The notes under the pieces were generated by a model. The model ran no database searches, was not told the DNA's origin, and saw nothing but the letters and a program-made list of their open reading frames with translations. The translations under genes were made by a program, and so were the position numbers. From positions 23,648,090-23,712,089 of the forward strand of contig OZ038392.1 of NCBI GenBank assembly GCA_964036045.1: a DNA stretch of 64,000 bases, read 5' to 3'. This document shows, piece by piece, positions 1 through 12,007 of the stretch (position 1 is its first letter; the number at the start of each line of letters is the position of its first letter). The stretch is from Eutreptiella sp. 'Long Island Sound 2002' (Eukaryota; Euglenozoa; Euglenophyceae; Eutreptiales; Eutreptiaceae).

Positions 1-1
1 A

Positions 2-571
2 GAAGAGTGGCTTTTGCTTGACATTCCACTGTGGGCTTTGGACAGCAACGGAGGGTATGAAGGGCACCAGAAGGTGCATTTTGCAGAAGCCGTCCAAGAG
101 AAGATCATGACTGATGATGAGTCTACTGCGTCTGCACCTACCTTGCCCAAGCTGAAAAAGACTGCCCAAGTTGTACCAACTCGGGGTACTGCAGCCGGAA
201 AAGGAACCCCCTCGAGTAGCAAGAAACAGGCGAAAGGAAAGGGGAAGGAATCGGACATGCCCGAAGAATCAGACGACGACGATGCCGACGAGGAGACAGA
301 AGAAGAGGATCCGGTGCAAGTGCTGGGGACCCAGCAGAACCGCAAGCGGGCGCCCACCTCTCACTTCGATGCCAATCCCCATGATTCGGGTAAGGACCAG
401 CCAAAGAAGAAAGCGAAGACTGCTGCGAGTGCTAGTGCAGAGTTCAAGCCGCCCTCACGTTCTGGTGATCAGCCATCCCTCGGTACCGTTGCCTCCCCGA
501 GTGGGGGACGTACGGTGGCAAGAAACCTGGGTTCCAGGCTGGCTAAGGTTGCAGGACCGAAGAAGAAGTAG
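2..571 (+). CDS. C-terminal part of an unidentified protein with acidic and lysine-rich tail
   Basis: The frame is open from the first bases of the window to a TAG at 569-571, so the true start lies upstream. The visible part is about 189 residues. The first 35 look globular (W, L, D and G rich, with a segment reading LDIPLWALDSNGGYEG). The rest is low complexity: a Ser/Thr/Lys stretch, an acidic run (EESDDDDADEETEEED), then basic patches (NRKRAP, PKKKAKT) and a final PKKK that could act as nuclear localisation signals. This makes a nuclear or nucleic-acid-binding protein possible, but I do not recognise the family. Its position just 5' of element B1, in a window otherwise full of transposons, means it could equally be the tail of another mobile-element protein. 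There is no sign of frame damage within the visible part. Confidence 0.45.
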   Translation, partial: EEWLLLDIPLWALDSNGGYEGHQKVHFAEAVQEKIMTDDESTASAPTLPKLKKTAQVVPTRGTAAGKGTPSSSKKQAKGKGKESDMPEESDDDDADEETEEEDPVQVLGTQQNRKRAPTSHFDANPHDSGKDQPKKKAKTAASASAEFKPPSRSGDQPSLGTVASPSGGRTVARNLGSRLAKVAGPKKK

Positions 572-774
572 GTCACGATTAACCCATGTGTTTTTTGTCT
601 CTTTTTGCAGTCATGTGTGCGGGAGGTCTCACGCACTCGCCTTCGATGTGACTGCAATTATATGCCCCTCAGGGCTTGTACATTTTTGCCGAGCTTTTAT
701 TTCGGTGTTTGCATGTTGTGCATTTCGTGTCCTGTTTTTGTTGTCTTCCCTACACAATTGTTTCCACGACCTTG

Positions 775-796
775 AGTGCGCGAGGCCTCGCGCACT
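775..796. repeat. 22-bp perfect GC-rich palindrome
   Basis: The half-site AGTGCGCGAGG is followed directly by its exact reverse complement, with no spacer. A degenerate version of the same sequence (GTGCGGGAGG then TCTCACGCAC) lies at about 615-636. Both lie in the 3' flank of the 2-571 ORF. As RNA this would be a very stable hairpin. It could be a 3'-end processing or regulatory structure, or the end of an unrecognised repeat. Confidence 0.7.
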
Positions 797-889
797 GAGG
801 GACAGAAAAAAGCAATTTATTTCGCACGACAATCTTAGGTACAACTGGAGTTCCACAGAATGTCATTTTTGAAAATGAGCTCCTGAAAA

Positions 890-1599
890 AGTAAGAAAAA
901 GTCACTGCCATGTCTTTCTTGGAGGACGTGATCCAGGCCAAGCCCCCCCTACAAACCGTTTGCTAATGTTGAGACAAATTTAATCATTTTTGTCTTTCTT
1001 TTGAAGCTTAAGGTACACTTTCTCAAAGCAACTAGCGTTATAACCCTAGCCCCCCGTGAAGTTCACCCCTACCACTCAACTGAGCGGAGGTATCTTCCTT
1101 CATGGAGGCTATACCAAAAGAAAGTAGACACTTCATGCCTAAGGCCTTGTAGGTTAAGCCTAGTGGTCTGCCACCTCAAAACCCGTATACTCAACTGATT
1201 CTACCACTTCTTCGGGTTCTACCTTTTAACTGTTTCTGAATCTGGTTGCTGGGCCAAGTCATATTCTGTGTCTGGTCTAACTCCTATGCCCCATATTCCT
1301 AACCAACTCCATTTCATCCAAAATAGTGCACATGAAGTGCTTGATGCTAACTTGGAGTCCAGAGTCATGCCAGTTGTCACATAAAAATCATTTGTTTTAT
1401 CCAATTGTGATGGAATCTCTGTACTTAAGCCTGCCTTTTCTATCTGCAGCCCTTCTGTGATACACTGGATTTCAAAACTATTCATTGATTCGATCCACAT
1501 CCTGTTCTTGCTCTACTTGCTGCCTTGGTTCTGGTTTTCAACATCAAAACCTGCAGAATTTCATCAAACCTATTAGGGCCTAATGAAGGACATCTTTCC
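890..1599 (+). repeat. 5' LTR of element B1 (710 bp)
   Basis: Closely similar over its whole length to 40299-41009. It begins AGTAAGAAAAAG and ends CATCTTTCC just before the PBS; the other copy ends CATCTTTCT. The 5' terminus therefore matches that of the C family LTR. An A-box-like sequence, AAGCCTAGTGG, lies at 1156-1166, and a partial B-box-like GGTTCTACC at 1215-1223. Confidence 0.8.
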
Positions 1600-1611
1600 G
1601 GTAGCAGAGGC
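1599..1611 (+). other. Primer binding site of B1
   Basis: GGTAGCAGAGGC directly abuts the LTR end. The same motif follows the LTR of B2 (41009-41021), and close variants follow the LTRs of C and, on the minus strand, D. A tRNA ending in GCTACCA is implied as primer, with initiator Met the usual candidate for TGGTAGC-type sites. The tRNA itself is not in the window. Confidence 0.7.
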
Positions 1612-1672
1612 AACCCCTGAGAACCTTTCGAACTGACCCTGAGAAGTACACAAGCCAAACCCAGCAAACAAC

Positions 1673-2640
1673 ATGTCCACACCACTGTTCGCCAGGACCT
1701 GGCCAATTCGTGTGTACAAGTACAACTGGGCAGCAGTGGGCCCATCTCAATGAGTGAGCCCAAGCTCAGAGTTGCATCTGGGTCTCAAGAAGATTCAGGT
1801 CATAGAAGGGCGGAACAAGAAGCGCCCAGAGAAATACCAATACCCTTAACCACTGAGGCCTTAGCGGCCCGTGGTGACAGCCTGCAGCACCTCCGCCGAC
1901 GAGTTGCTGTCTCCATCTCCCGTTCAGCCTGCCCTGCATCTTTGGCTACGGCAGTTGGAGGCTCTGAGAAACAAGACGAACAGTCTCGAACTGAGAAGGA
2001 GAATGGACGAGTACCTGCTCCACGAAGAGTACCACAAGTCCGTCCGAGGGGAAGATGGAGAGGAACCACTGGGAGCCTTGGGATCCCGACCACATACGGA
2101 CATGGGTTCCTACCTTTACTCCGGCCCACCTACGGACCTGGCCGACATTGTGTCTCTATGCAGGCGACCGAGAGGGCCAGTATGGCGTCCAGAGCAGCCA
2201 GCCACCAGCAGGAACCCTGAACTGTGGCCAGCTTATGTGGAAAATTCCCATTTCCCAGGGCCAACCTCTGGTGCCCTGGACCGTACGGCCGAACTATTGG
2301 CCAAACTACTGTCTGGGTCCGAAGATCCAGATGTGACAGTCCTGTTTGAGGCTGTCAAGGCTAAATTGGGTGCCACTGAACCCTTACCCAAGACAGCGCT
2401 GGCCTCAGCCTCACCCAGATTGCGCACACTTGCTGATGATGTCAAACGATGAAGGGTTTCCAGGTTGCTACCCAAGGTCACATGCCCCAGGCCTTTTCAT
2501 CCCCGTGCCAGAACAGTCCCCATCGCTGAGCTACTGGACGTGCCCGTGACAGGGACTGAGAAGAAGGGGCTAACAGCTCTGGCACCTCTCGCTAGAGTAC
2601 CACCCCCCCCTTCGGGCCTAACTTGAGGGGGTGGTAAGAG
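1673..2640 (+). pseudogene. B1 leader / N-terminal Gag region, broken
   Basis: An ATG at 1673 has an equivalent at 41082 in B2. The region encodes a proline- and charge-rich segment whose homologous pieces fall in different frames here (about 1750-2220 and 1871-2452). The best-kept piece contains TAELLAKLLSGSEDPDV and a repeat-like stretch of charged residues. It corresponds in position to the 51537-52025 frame of element C. Frameshifts and a C-run near 2605 separate it from the main Gag frame. The function is presumably the Gag N-terminus; no catalytic motif is present. Confidence 0.55.
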
Positions 2641-3845
2641 TGGCAAACCAATTGCCCAGGCGAACATCCAGCTGGAGTTGCCGGAGTCCGACCAGAAAAA
2701 CCTGCCCGAATGGGCAGAGAAATTTGCCGAGTTTCTTTTGCTTACCGGCCAATCTCATGTAGTTGTGGCCACTAAATGTTCTCTTTTGAAGCGCTCATGC
2801 AAAAAGAAATTTTTGCAAAAACAGGTGAAGCAGATTGTGAAAGCCTGTTCTTACATTGGTCGAGGCTCTCCAAAGACTGCAGAAAACTTTCCCGGTCTAT
2901 GAAACAGACCGCAGTGTGCGCACACAGATTAAGGAGCTCCCTATGCTTCCTGAATTTCCTTCCGCTGCGCGAGTCTCTGACTATCTGTGCGACCTGGAGT
3001 ATCTGTTTTCACGAATGAACGTGGGTTCCTATGGACCCACAGAGCCCCACCTGTGGCTCGTGAGTAAAATCCCTACACGTACGTGGGGTGATTGCCGCAC
3101 CACCTCAGAGAGGAAGAGTAAGACCCACACGTACGATGACCTTGTGGACCTGCTCATCGAGCTGGCCCTTGCTCCCATATGCAGAGATTCCTCAAGAGAC
3201 ACCTTGGTCGAGGTGGCATCCCTACCCCTGAACGTGGTGAAGGGAAAGGGCCCAAAAATCCCGCTGACGCCAACAGGGGTGGTGCTAAAGAGCGGGGCAA
3301 CCTGGTCAAACGTGAAACAGGTACACCCCCACTCATCTACTGTAAGCCTGTCAATGACAAGGGGGGACTCTGACTGCCACCATCGCAGTGGTTGTGTGCT
3401 GCAGCTGAAAAGACAACAGCACACTAAAGATGGGAAAACAGTAACCCATCAGGATCATTTCAGGTGTACCATCACCTGTGGGTACTGTGGCAAACGTCGT
3501 CACTACGAGGACGAATGTCACATAAAAAGACGTGAGAGTGACAAACACAAACGGCAGGAGGCTGAACGTCAGAAAGCCCAAACACCCTCCAGAACTCCCC
3601 AGAATGGGGACAAGGGTGGTGAAGGAGGAGGCAAGGGGGGTGGCAAGGGTGGAACCATTAACCCCCTGAGGCGCTCATCAGCGCCCGCTATTTCACCCTG
3701 TCCTGCCGATGTTGACGCCAAGAGGCGCCCACAGGGAGATAACGCCTCCCCTCAGGGGTCTAACTGCAAGAAGGGGCGACTGGCCTGGATGGCCAATTCC
3801 CTCATGGCTGCAGGGGTTGATGTGAAATTACCTGCTGAGAAGTAG
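2641..3845 (+). pseudogene. B1 Gag, frameshifted, with CCHC zinc knuckle
   Basis: The capsid-like part begins ANIQLELPESDQKNLPEWAE and continues to about 2900 in one frame, then from 2856 in another. Comparison with the better-preserved B2 copy (42032-43300) shows a frameshift near 2856, plus a small deletion with temporarily shifted frame near 3165-3400. The nucleocapsid knuckle CGYCGKRRHYEDEC (C-X2-C-X4-H-X4-C) survives at about 3479-3520 and is followed by a Lys/Gly-rich tail (GGGKGGGKGG). The Gag frame ends with TAG at 3843-3845, and pol continues in exactly the same frame. Gag would package the element RNA into virus-like particles. Confidence 0.8.
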
Positions 3846-3887
3846 GGGGGCGGCTCTGAAGAAGAGGACTTAGTTTTCTGGATCCTC
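3843..3887 (+). promoter_or_regulatory. In-frame gag-pol stop (TAG-G) of B1, readthrough candidate
   Basis: The Gag frame ends AAG-TAG-GGG, and the same frame is open through the protease. The residues after the stop (SEEEDLVFWI) are conserved in B2, and the DLVFW part also in C. A short complementary pair, GAGGA at 3865-3869 and TCCTC near 3883-3887, could form a hairpin about 20 nt after the stop. The arrangement is the one expected for stop suppression rather than frameshifting. Confidence 0.6.
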
Positions 3888-4901
3888 GTGAAAATCAGGG
3901 ATCAATTTTTTCGTGCAGTGCCTGACACCGGCGCAACACTCTCTATAGTGGCGCGGCGCCTGCTAAAGACTTTCAAGAAAACTAAGACAGTGGCCATACG
4001 AGTAGGGGATGGGCGTACCATCCATTCCTTGGGGGGTGTTGATGTGACTATTTGTCTTGGCGACCAAACTGTGACCCAACACTGCAGAGTGTTGGACACT
4101 GACGCCTTTGATATCGTCATTGGCAACGACTTCCTACGACGAAACCCCCAGGTAAAAATGTTGTCTCTCCAACGCCCCTCTTCTCTACACTGCAACTTTG
4201 CCAGTGTGCTCTTCTCCGTACCTTTGGAGCCTTCAGGACGAAAAGAGTCTGGGCTGCGCTACGCAGCAAAGACTAACTATCGTACTGAAAACTACCAATT
4301 GGCCCGTCACGTTCTTGAAAATGGACTGGCGGCCCTGCAGGCATCCCCGGCTGAGATCCAGGTGGAATTGTTCGCGAGCCAACAACAGCACATCATGCAG
4401 TTGTCTTGCTCGAAACATTTGAATAACACTGTACGTTTCTTCTGGAAAGCATTGGACCAAGCGTATGCTAACCCTCCCTTCTCCCTGCTCGCGAAGGTTC
4501 TAGCGAAAATCGCTTATGAGGGAGTAAGGGTTGCCATGGGCACCCCTGACTGGGGCTGTTCAGGTGAACACGCTTATTGGCGCCGACTGCTGGACCGAAT
4601 GACTGTGGGAAGAGTGCAACTCCCAGACGGTCCAATCTATGTGCCTCAGGACTCAGACACAGCTATGCAGGCCCCTGAATGGGCCAGTTTCCTATCCATG
4701 GTCGATGGATCCCTCAACCCTGTACCCCTGTGTGATCTGGATCAGGTGCTACTGAAAGAGGTCATGGCCGAAAATCGTGGCTTGACCCTTGTTGATCTCA
4801 AAAAACGATCTCCTGAGCACCCATCTGCCACACTTACAGGGTGTGAATCCCCTGATGACAATCTGGAACCTGTTGCTGTGAAGGAGCATGCTGACAAAGA
4901 A
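3846..4901 (+). pseudogene. B1 Pol N-terminal part (aspartic protease), cut by element D
   Basis: This region is open in frame from the gag stop to the point where D begins. The protease active-site motif DTGATLSIVARRLL lies at about 3928-3969, preceded by DLVFWI. Downstream residues include a D/G-rich core (VLDTDAFDIVIGNDFL), then a conserved linker domain ending EVMAENRGLTLVDLKKR. That linker is also present in C and, inverted, at 45148-45537. The protease would cleave the Gag-Pol polyprotein. The frame is intact here but the gene is interrupted by the 32.7-kb insertion; the continuation starts at 37600. Confidence 0.8.
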
Positions 4902-5838
4902 AGATAAAAAGGTAGACGACTCCTTTTGTAACTTGCTAATAATCTAAAAAAAATTGCCCTATTTCCCAAAATGGAAAAAGAATGTCAAAACGTGAGTATT
5001 CGTTGCACGTATATCGTGTGTGTATGTAAACATGTATTCATACATTTTGGGAGTGGGTTTGGTAGCACACGAGCAAAATAAGTTTCTCTTGAAAATGTCA
5101 TAACAAACGATCAAGCAAACGACAAACAAAGCGAAGCAACAATCCGGAGCAACAATCCCATATTGAGGCAATGCACTCCTCAGTTCGGCATAAGTGCATC
5201 TTTATTCTCTATGCCGTACCTGGTTGAACCTCGAGTCATCCATATCCACACCACGAGGCCCCCGTGCCTCGTATCCATTGTGTCGCCCCATGCATGGGCC
5301 AGGCTCACCTCCGCCTACATGCCTATAAAGAGATAAGGAAAGCAACAAAGAGAAACATATAACCATTGGGATACATAAACACCAATATTATGCATATACT
5401 ACTTGTATGCATGTATGGAGAACATGCATGAATGAAAGAATGCACGCTTCGACCAAACCATTCCACTGGTATGCTTAAATAATCACCAAACTCAGCACGC
5501 ATGACACGGAACATTGCTAATAATGCGCATTGAATGAATATACATGAATGAGATGCGCACAGCACTGAAATACCGCCCTGAAAATCTACATTCGGGCACC
5601 AAATAATTCTATTGATAAAAAACCATTCAGAAGTTTATAAATCAGGACGATGATTCCACAAACTCCCATCAGCATTAAATGTCTCTTGAATAACTGAGAC
5701 GTCGGCGATGGCGACGGCGACAGGCCAGCCATCCCAACAATAACAGACCACCGTCATTATCTACAGACAAGAATTAGAAGACAGCATCGCAGATGTAACC
5801 AGAGTGCCCTAAACACTATACCTGCAGTTTTTATAACT
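4902..5838 (-). repeat. 3' LTR of element D (937 bp)
   Basis: Read on the minus strand it starts AGTTATAAAAAC and ends CTTTTTATCT, so its termini are AG...CT. It aligns end to end with the right-hand LTR. It abuts B1 pol at 4901 on one side and a poly-G PPT at 5839-5845 on the other. Confidence 0.8.
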
Positions 5839-5845
5839 CCCCCCC
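5839..5845 (-). other. Polypurine tract of element D
   Basis: Seven C on the plus strand (G on the minus strand) lie immediately upstream of the D 3' LTR in minus-strand orientation. This is where the plus-strand primer of an LTR retrotransposon is expected. Confidence 0.6.
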
Positions 5846-8800
5846 AGACGACGCACCAAAGGTAAGGATGTCTTAGGGGGCGCTCTGGTCAGGGGCACAG
5901 GCGTGTGCAAGCCCTAAGCACTGTGCCCGGGCAAAGACGGCGGCAAACTAGAAAACAACACGACAGTTGGAACAAATTCGCCCGCATAATAAGCTTCCAC
6001 CACGCCAATGGCAATCAAAGGAATTCAGCTAAAGTTCTGCATTTCTCGCAGAATCTGAGACTCTTCCAGCTCACACCCCAGGGGGTTCAGAACACAAGTC
6101 TCCAGACACATGGTCCTCCTTGAAATATCAGGAATCCTCTTCCTTGGAGGCCCTGCAACTAAAAGTCTTCGGCAAGCCGACAACCAACGGCAGCAGCTAC
6201 CAGTACATTTGCAGAGGGAATAACTGGAAATAAAAGATTCAGAGGAGTCATGCCCCAGTAGGAAGCTCAGGTGAAACTCTTAGGCATAAGGGTAACCCGG
6301 GGGGCGCAAGCACTGCAAAGCGACTGGTTTTTTAGATCTGCCTTGCAAAAACACATCATCATATAAGGGCTCTGCATTCCCGAGACCTCAGAAGGGTTAC
6401 AAAGTCCAGTAAGCCTTTGGATATCTGGCATCTACAAAATGAACACAGACGTCCCTGTCACAGAGGCACAGACCAATGAGGCGCAACCTGGAGACAGTCG
6501 TGCAGGTCTTCTTTGAAGTAACAGAAAAATATGGCTGTCATTGTACTCCAACTGAGCTTCCACTTTCCAGGAACATGCAGCAATCTATACTCACCTGATC
6601 GGTCAAGCTGAATGAAACGTCACCCTTTACGTCCTCAGGGTGAACATGCAGCACCCTGTGGGCAAGCATGCTCTGAGACTGGGTCTCGGCCAACACACCT
6701 GACATCAGTCGGGACCCGATAGCACAGAAGTCAAATACAGACAGAAGTATGCATACAGTGCATGAAGCAGCTGATATGCTACTATCAACTCGGACAGCGG
6801 TCAATTTGTGGAAGCGCACCAATTGAACATTCAACCATCCACTCCACATCAAGTGACGCAGATGAATTACACCTCATGAGCAAATTCATAGATTTTCTGA
6901 GACGCAAGTCAGACACCAGAGGAGGACTACTAACCCTGAAGAGGCTGGGTTCGCTCCTGATACACTACCCACAGTCACAATTCTGACATCAGTATACCGA
7001 TACACTATCAGAGCCTAACCCTGTTTACATTTGTACACAAATTACACAAACGCTCGACTCATACATTACAACTTGGCCGCCCGGCCTGGCAAACACCAAA
7101 CAGGGCTCTTAACTTCAAAAGCTAAATTTCAAACAATAGGCTACAAAGCAACGCTAAAAAAAATCAGAAACTTGGCCTAGGCAGACGAAGGCAGTAATGC
7201 ATCTATAATACCGCATTGTCTCACCAACAAACTCTGAGAGGTTGTTCGTTATCATACATTCAGAGGCCATAGAGGTCAGCCCAGGTACACATTACAACGC
7301 ATCATGCAAATTCTATAGGCCATCAGAGCCAAGACTGTAGCTGAAAAGTTGAGACAGGAGAATTACTACCACTCTCCAGAGATGGCTCGGCAGGTGCGGG
7401 GATGTGAACCCGCACTAAAATGAACCTCTCTTAGCAAGACCCAAGAGAACACCATTGAACAGTGAATCATTGTCGTCTGCGAAGCCAGGCATAGGCAAAT
7501 GCCTCAAGGCGAATTCCTGGAACAACATACACGACGGGCATAAACCAAACAAGGCGCGTTGTACACTCAATGAACATCCCCACACAGTACATCTGGCACA
7601 TTCCTGTTAAATGACAAGCAAAACACATCCTGCTCTCAATAGACTTAGACAGCAGCACTACCAACACAGTTAGTAGAAACACGTGGACTGGCATAGCTCA
7701 TACCAAAAAACAGAAGGTATCACAGGGGGCAGGGGACCGAAACAAGCTGAAAAGAGCACTTTGGATACATGACATACCCGCCATACACCCCCCAGGTGCA
7801 GTGGTGATCAATCACTGATGGGCAAAGCGTATTTTTCTCACTAGCTGTCTGCTGAGCTGCTCTGGACTCCCCAACTTGACTACCCTTGCTCCTCCCTTCC
7901 TTCATCATCCCGAACCTTCAGCAGGGTCTCAGGGTAATGACAGCAGCTAGGGCTTTGTCAGGTGCGCTATGTACCTCATGGGTTATTTCTGTCGCACAGA
8001 CTGGTTATATCCAGCCCTTAGCTTTGGGTATGACAGGGGATTTCCAGCGTCGTTAAACGCACAGTCGTTTCAGACCCGTACTCACACTTTCTACGCCCGT
8101 GATAACTGGCAACTCAGAGGTTCTCATGGATTTAACTTGAGAAGGTCAACTAATTCGTCGAGTGGCCAGGGCAGTCGTAACAGACTTACAATCCTGGCTA
8201 TCTCAACGCGCCGAGTGACCAGCAGAGTCTCAAAAGACTTACACTCCTGGCTATCTCGACCATGTCCAGACGTCATCCCCACACCCTGCATCCTCAGACG
8301 TCTACACGACTTGAGTTGTGCACTTTCGGGTACGGACGAGGATACTGGTTGTCATGCTCATGGCATTGGAAAGTCCCCAGGTATCGGTATCCCACCGTAG
8401 TAATCACCCAAGACGGCTGCAGCAGGAAAACCTCAGAGGTGTACGCTTAACATGGGTTTCGGCGGGTGTCCTCCGTAACCAACCAGAGGTGATAGCTAAA
8501 CATGGATGGTCGTCGGGGAACCTCAGCGTACACGATACCGAAAAGAGATTGATGTTTGGTTAACCTGAACAAACAAGGCAGGACTTCAACAAGAAATCAG
8601 GCTGTGTGCTTGGCCACCGATTGAAGAAGGTGGTGTCCCGCCCAAGACTGTGTCTTGACTACTAAGTACAAAACAAAGTACCACTGACAGTCAATTCAGT
8701 GGACCCCTGGGAAACAATTCAGGACTGTCCTGTACACGTCACTTACCTCGAATGCGGAGAGACATACGCTCAGGGTATCACAAAGTACCAGCGAAGAATC

Positions 8801-11202
8801 ATACATTGGTGAGAGCAATAACTAGGAAATGAACTAGGAAGAAGGAAACTGCTCTGCACGGTAGACGGGGTCCACCACCACATACCAGAACCAGAAGTCC
8901 AGTTGTACATGTGGTCTGGGCCCACAACCGTCACGAAAACATGCAGAGAAACAAAGCCGCACACCCCACTGTCCTCAACAGGGAAACGTCGGCGTCCTTT
9001 CAGTGAGCGAAGAGAAAACAGTGCATATGAAATTGATGCATTTTCGGAAGAGAGAAAAACTATGGGCTATTCAGCCGGTAAACCCCAAACGTACTAAACA
9101 CAATACCTTGTGATCGAATCATGGGGCATCCAAACTGGGTACCAATGCGCAGCAACTGCCACTTCTCACAGGCCCATTAAACTCCAGTCTTTTGTAATGA
9201 GGCACTCACAGTGGTGCTGTACTGAAAATACCCACTGAAAAGCGAACAAGAGTACAGCAGAAGACATGCTGGCCTGGGCGTTATGAACCAGGCAACGCCT
9301 AGTACTAAGGTCCTTCAGGCGTCCAACAGGAGGTACAGCCTGGACATTGGTTTAGAACAAGGAATCCTAGACACAGTCACCATAAATCAGGTTCAGACAA
9401 CAGTCGATCTCCTAAGCGGACAAAACAGCAGCAGTTTCCCCCCCGCATTCTGAAAGAGATGAGGGGGCTATCCTGAAGCCAGCGCGTTGGACCAACCCGG
9501 GCAGCGCTTGTGTCGCTTTGCTGGTCATAGGTTTACCAATGCCCCTCCCATCGGCCATCGAACCAACGTTACACACAAAGCAGTACAAGAAAACACATCA
9601 CAAAAGCATGGCTGTACTGGACCCCTGTAAATGCACGTAAGTTGCACTTCTGCCTATTCTATAGTACCTGTAGACCTAAGGCCATGCTCACCATAACTTA
9701 TTGACCTGAAACTAAGAGTAAATGAGCACAATGTAGATCACACTCTTCTGGAACCCTGTAAGCATTATCCAGAGTAGGCTCTGGCTCATACACAGTACTC
9801 TGTGACAGGAAACAAAGAGGTAACTGAGCAACAAGAAAAGTTGGTCACTTCAGTTTATGTCAAAAACAACACAAAATACTGGCTAGACGGAACTCCCACT
9901 TCCATACAGGAAGGGTCACCTTGCCAAAGGTGGATGAAAAAATAGAAAAGGAAAAGGACAGTAGTCCATACATAATACACATGACAGGATTCCATACATG
10001 CAGGCTCGAGCTGAGCCACAACCAGACAAGCGTAAGCTATAACCAGTCAACTACACCCAAAATACTGTAGACTCCACCTAAATCGGAGAGGGGCTGGTAT
10101 ACTCACGCGGTACCAGCAACTCGAGGTGACATGCCCCAACCACGTGTTGAGTTCGGGGCGCTGTGCCATGAAGCCTAATTGTGAGACACACGACCACAGG
10201 CAGTGAGTCTAGCCACAGGGGTACCCAGCAGGGAAAGGGACTGACCGCTGGTGCTGTATCTGTCAGTAAAATGGGGGTTCTCAACTCCTCCCTCACTGAT
10301 CACAGTATCCTGCTTGTAACAGCACGACGAGAAGAACATTGCCAAACAGCCGGTCTTAGTCTCCTTAACCTTCACTTCAGCGAGGGTGTCAGGGTCGTCA
10401 GTCAATCCCAGCGGGTCGTAAGTCTCATCCGGGCAAGCCTGGTTGGCATCACAGGCGTCACTGTCACCCCTCAGGAACACTAGGCACGCCAGATTGCGGG
10501 AGAATCAGCACACACTGTACCCAAGCGCAGAAAACTCTGAAGAGCTTACTTCAGTGCAACACTGGCAAGTTTCCCAAAGCTTTACAGCATTACCAGGTCC
10601 TGCCTGAAAAAGCATTGCGCTGCAGTGTAGCTGCAGGTAGTACCACCAACACATCTATGCAAATGTGACGTTTCTAAAGTTCCTACACATAGACTCCTAC
10701 AGACAAACCATTCTGTGCCGTAACCTACTGGGCTATACTGCGCTGCTGCCTCGGCAGTGTAACGAGCTGCATCGTACGTGGTATGTGTACAGTTGGCAAT
10801 CTCAGACAGCACGCCCAACACAGTAGGTGGTAAGGCAAGACATTAAAGTAAGAGTAAATAAAGCAGAGTAATTAGGCATACTAGAGGAGCGCTCAGGCCT
10901 CTAGGTCCTTCGAGCAGTATGTTTATAACAGAACTGCGTAAAATGCGTAAAATAGGACACAAAAAGAAAAGTGGCATGGGTGGCCAGGGTAAGGCAAAAA
11001 CTCAGGATGTACCCTTACCGTCCGAAGAACACCGAATATTCCAGAGCAGATTGAATATCGGGTTAGCGGGATGGCTACCTACCGACAGGGGCTGCAACCC
11101 AATGCAAGGCAAAAATGGTGGGCTGATCCTGCAAGGGCTATCAAGGCCCCCTCAACGACCGTTTCCCACCTCGGAGGTTGGATGTCTCCGTGAACAGAGG
11201 AG
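5846..11202 (-). other. Element D internal sequence, 3' half, no coding region seen
   Basis: 5.4 kb of moderate GC sequence. No frame in it exceeds about 145 codons and none shows Gag, protease, RT or integrase motifs. There are weak local duplications, for example two related ~55-bp blocks at about 8155-8270 containing CTTACAATCCTGGCTATCTC and CTTACACTCCTGGCTATCTC. A T-arm-like hairpin at about 7392-7415 is discussed under rejected items. Element E is inserted at its right edge. Confidence 0.6.
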
Positions 11203-11980
11203 TGAAGCGGTACCCAGAACCCCATGGCCAGGTTACGGCATACAACCGGTCTCCGGTCCACTAACCCCATGCACGGCGTGTTCCGTGCCGTGAAGCCCCG
11301 CATCGGCAACCGATGCACCGCCAGCGGAGATTTGTGTATCAGAATATCAGGAATCAACAGGGTTTTATTTTCATATTGTTTCCGTCAATTTCTATGCTTC
11401 CGTTCCGATACTCACTGTTTTGACTGCTGGCGGTTGGTTCGCGACTTTACCGTAACCGCCAGTTTAACTGTTTATAATGGAAATTTTAACGCTATCCGTC
11501 ACGAAGGCTCCAAAGTCGCCAGGAACTGCATGGATGCTTCCGCAATTTTCATAATTAATACTCGCAACCTTAATCCGAATTTTTCAGGATGTCGAAATCG
11601 GATTTTCGACTTCGACATCCCCGCACTTGATTTGACCTCTTTCGATCCGACCTACGTGCTTCCGTATGCACGAATCAACTTCCCTTTTATCCTGCCCTCC
11701 ATTTGTCTTAAAGATATGGGCAAAACAAAGTTGATTCGTGAGGCCACTTGTGAAGGTCATATCTCGTGTTGCTTGCGAGTATTGACGATAAGGAAACGTG
11801 GGATGTATTCACAATACTCCCGACGTAATTTAGGAAGCATTATATGCCTTGCATCTCCACACGTGCGCGCTAGTGTAATGGATCATGGTCAAGAGGGTAG
11901 AGTTTGCGTTACAACTCATTGGCCATGATATTGCGTGCGTTAAGATAACTTTCGAGTGTAGCGCGCAAGTGTTGGTGTTG

Positions 11981-12007
11981 CATAGGAACTCTCCTTGAGT
12001 TCCTATG
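11981..12007. repeat. Perfect 11-bp inverted repeat in E LTR
   Basis: CATAGGAACTC, a 5-nt loop (TCCTT), then the exact complement. The same hairpin is at 26215-26241 in the 3' LTR. It is possibly an RNA structure in the LTR transcript. Confidence 0.8.

Noticed and set aside
571-612. Possible intron (GTCACG ... TTTTTGCAG) after the first ORF
   Set aside because: Only about 42 nt long and located after the stop codon; a polypyrimidine run and AG are not enough to support it.
7388-7452. tRNA-like segment on the minus strand (GTGCGGG stem, TTCACATC loop, upstream TTGCTAA)
   Set aside because: The T-arm-like hairpin is good, but the B box deviates from consensus, the anticodon stem is poor, and no matching acceptor stem or A box is found. 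Not called as a tRNA gene.
11224-11928. 234-codon ORF present in both E LTRs (also 25458-26162)
   Set aside because: Most differences between the copies change the amino acid, there is no recognisable domain, and the LTRs are too similar for open frame to mean selection.
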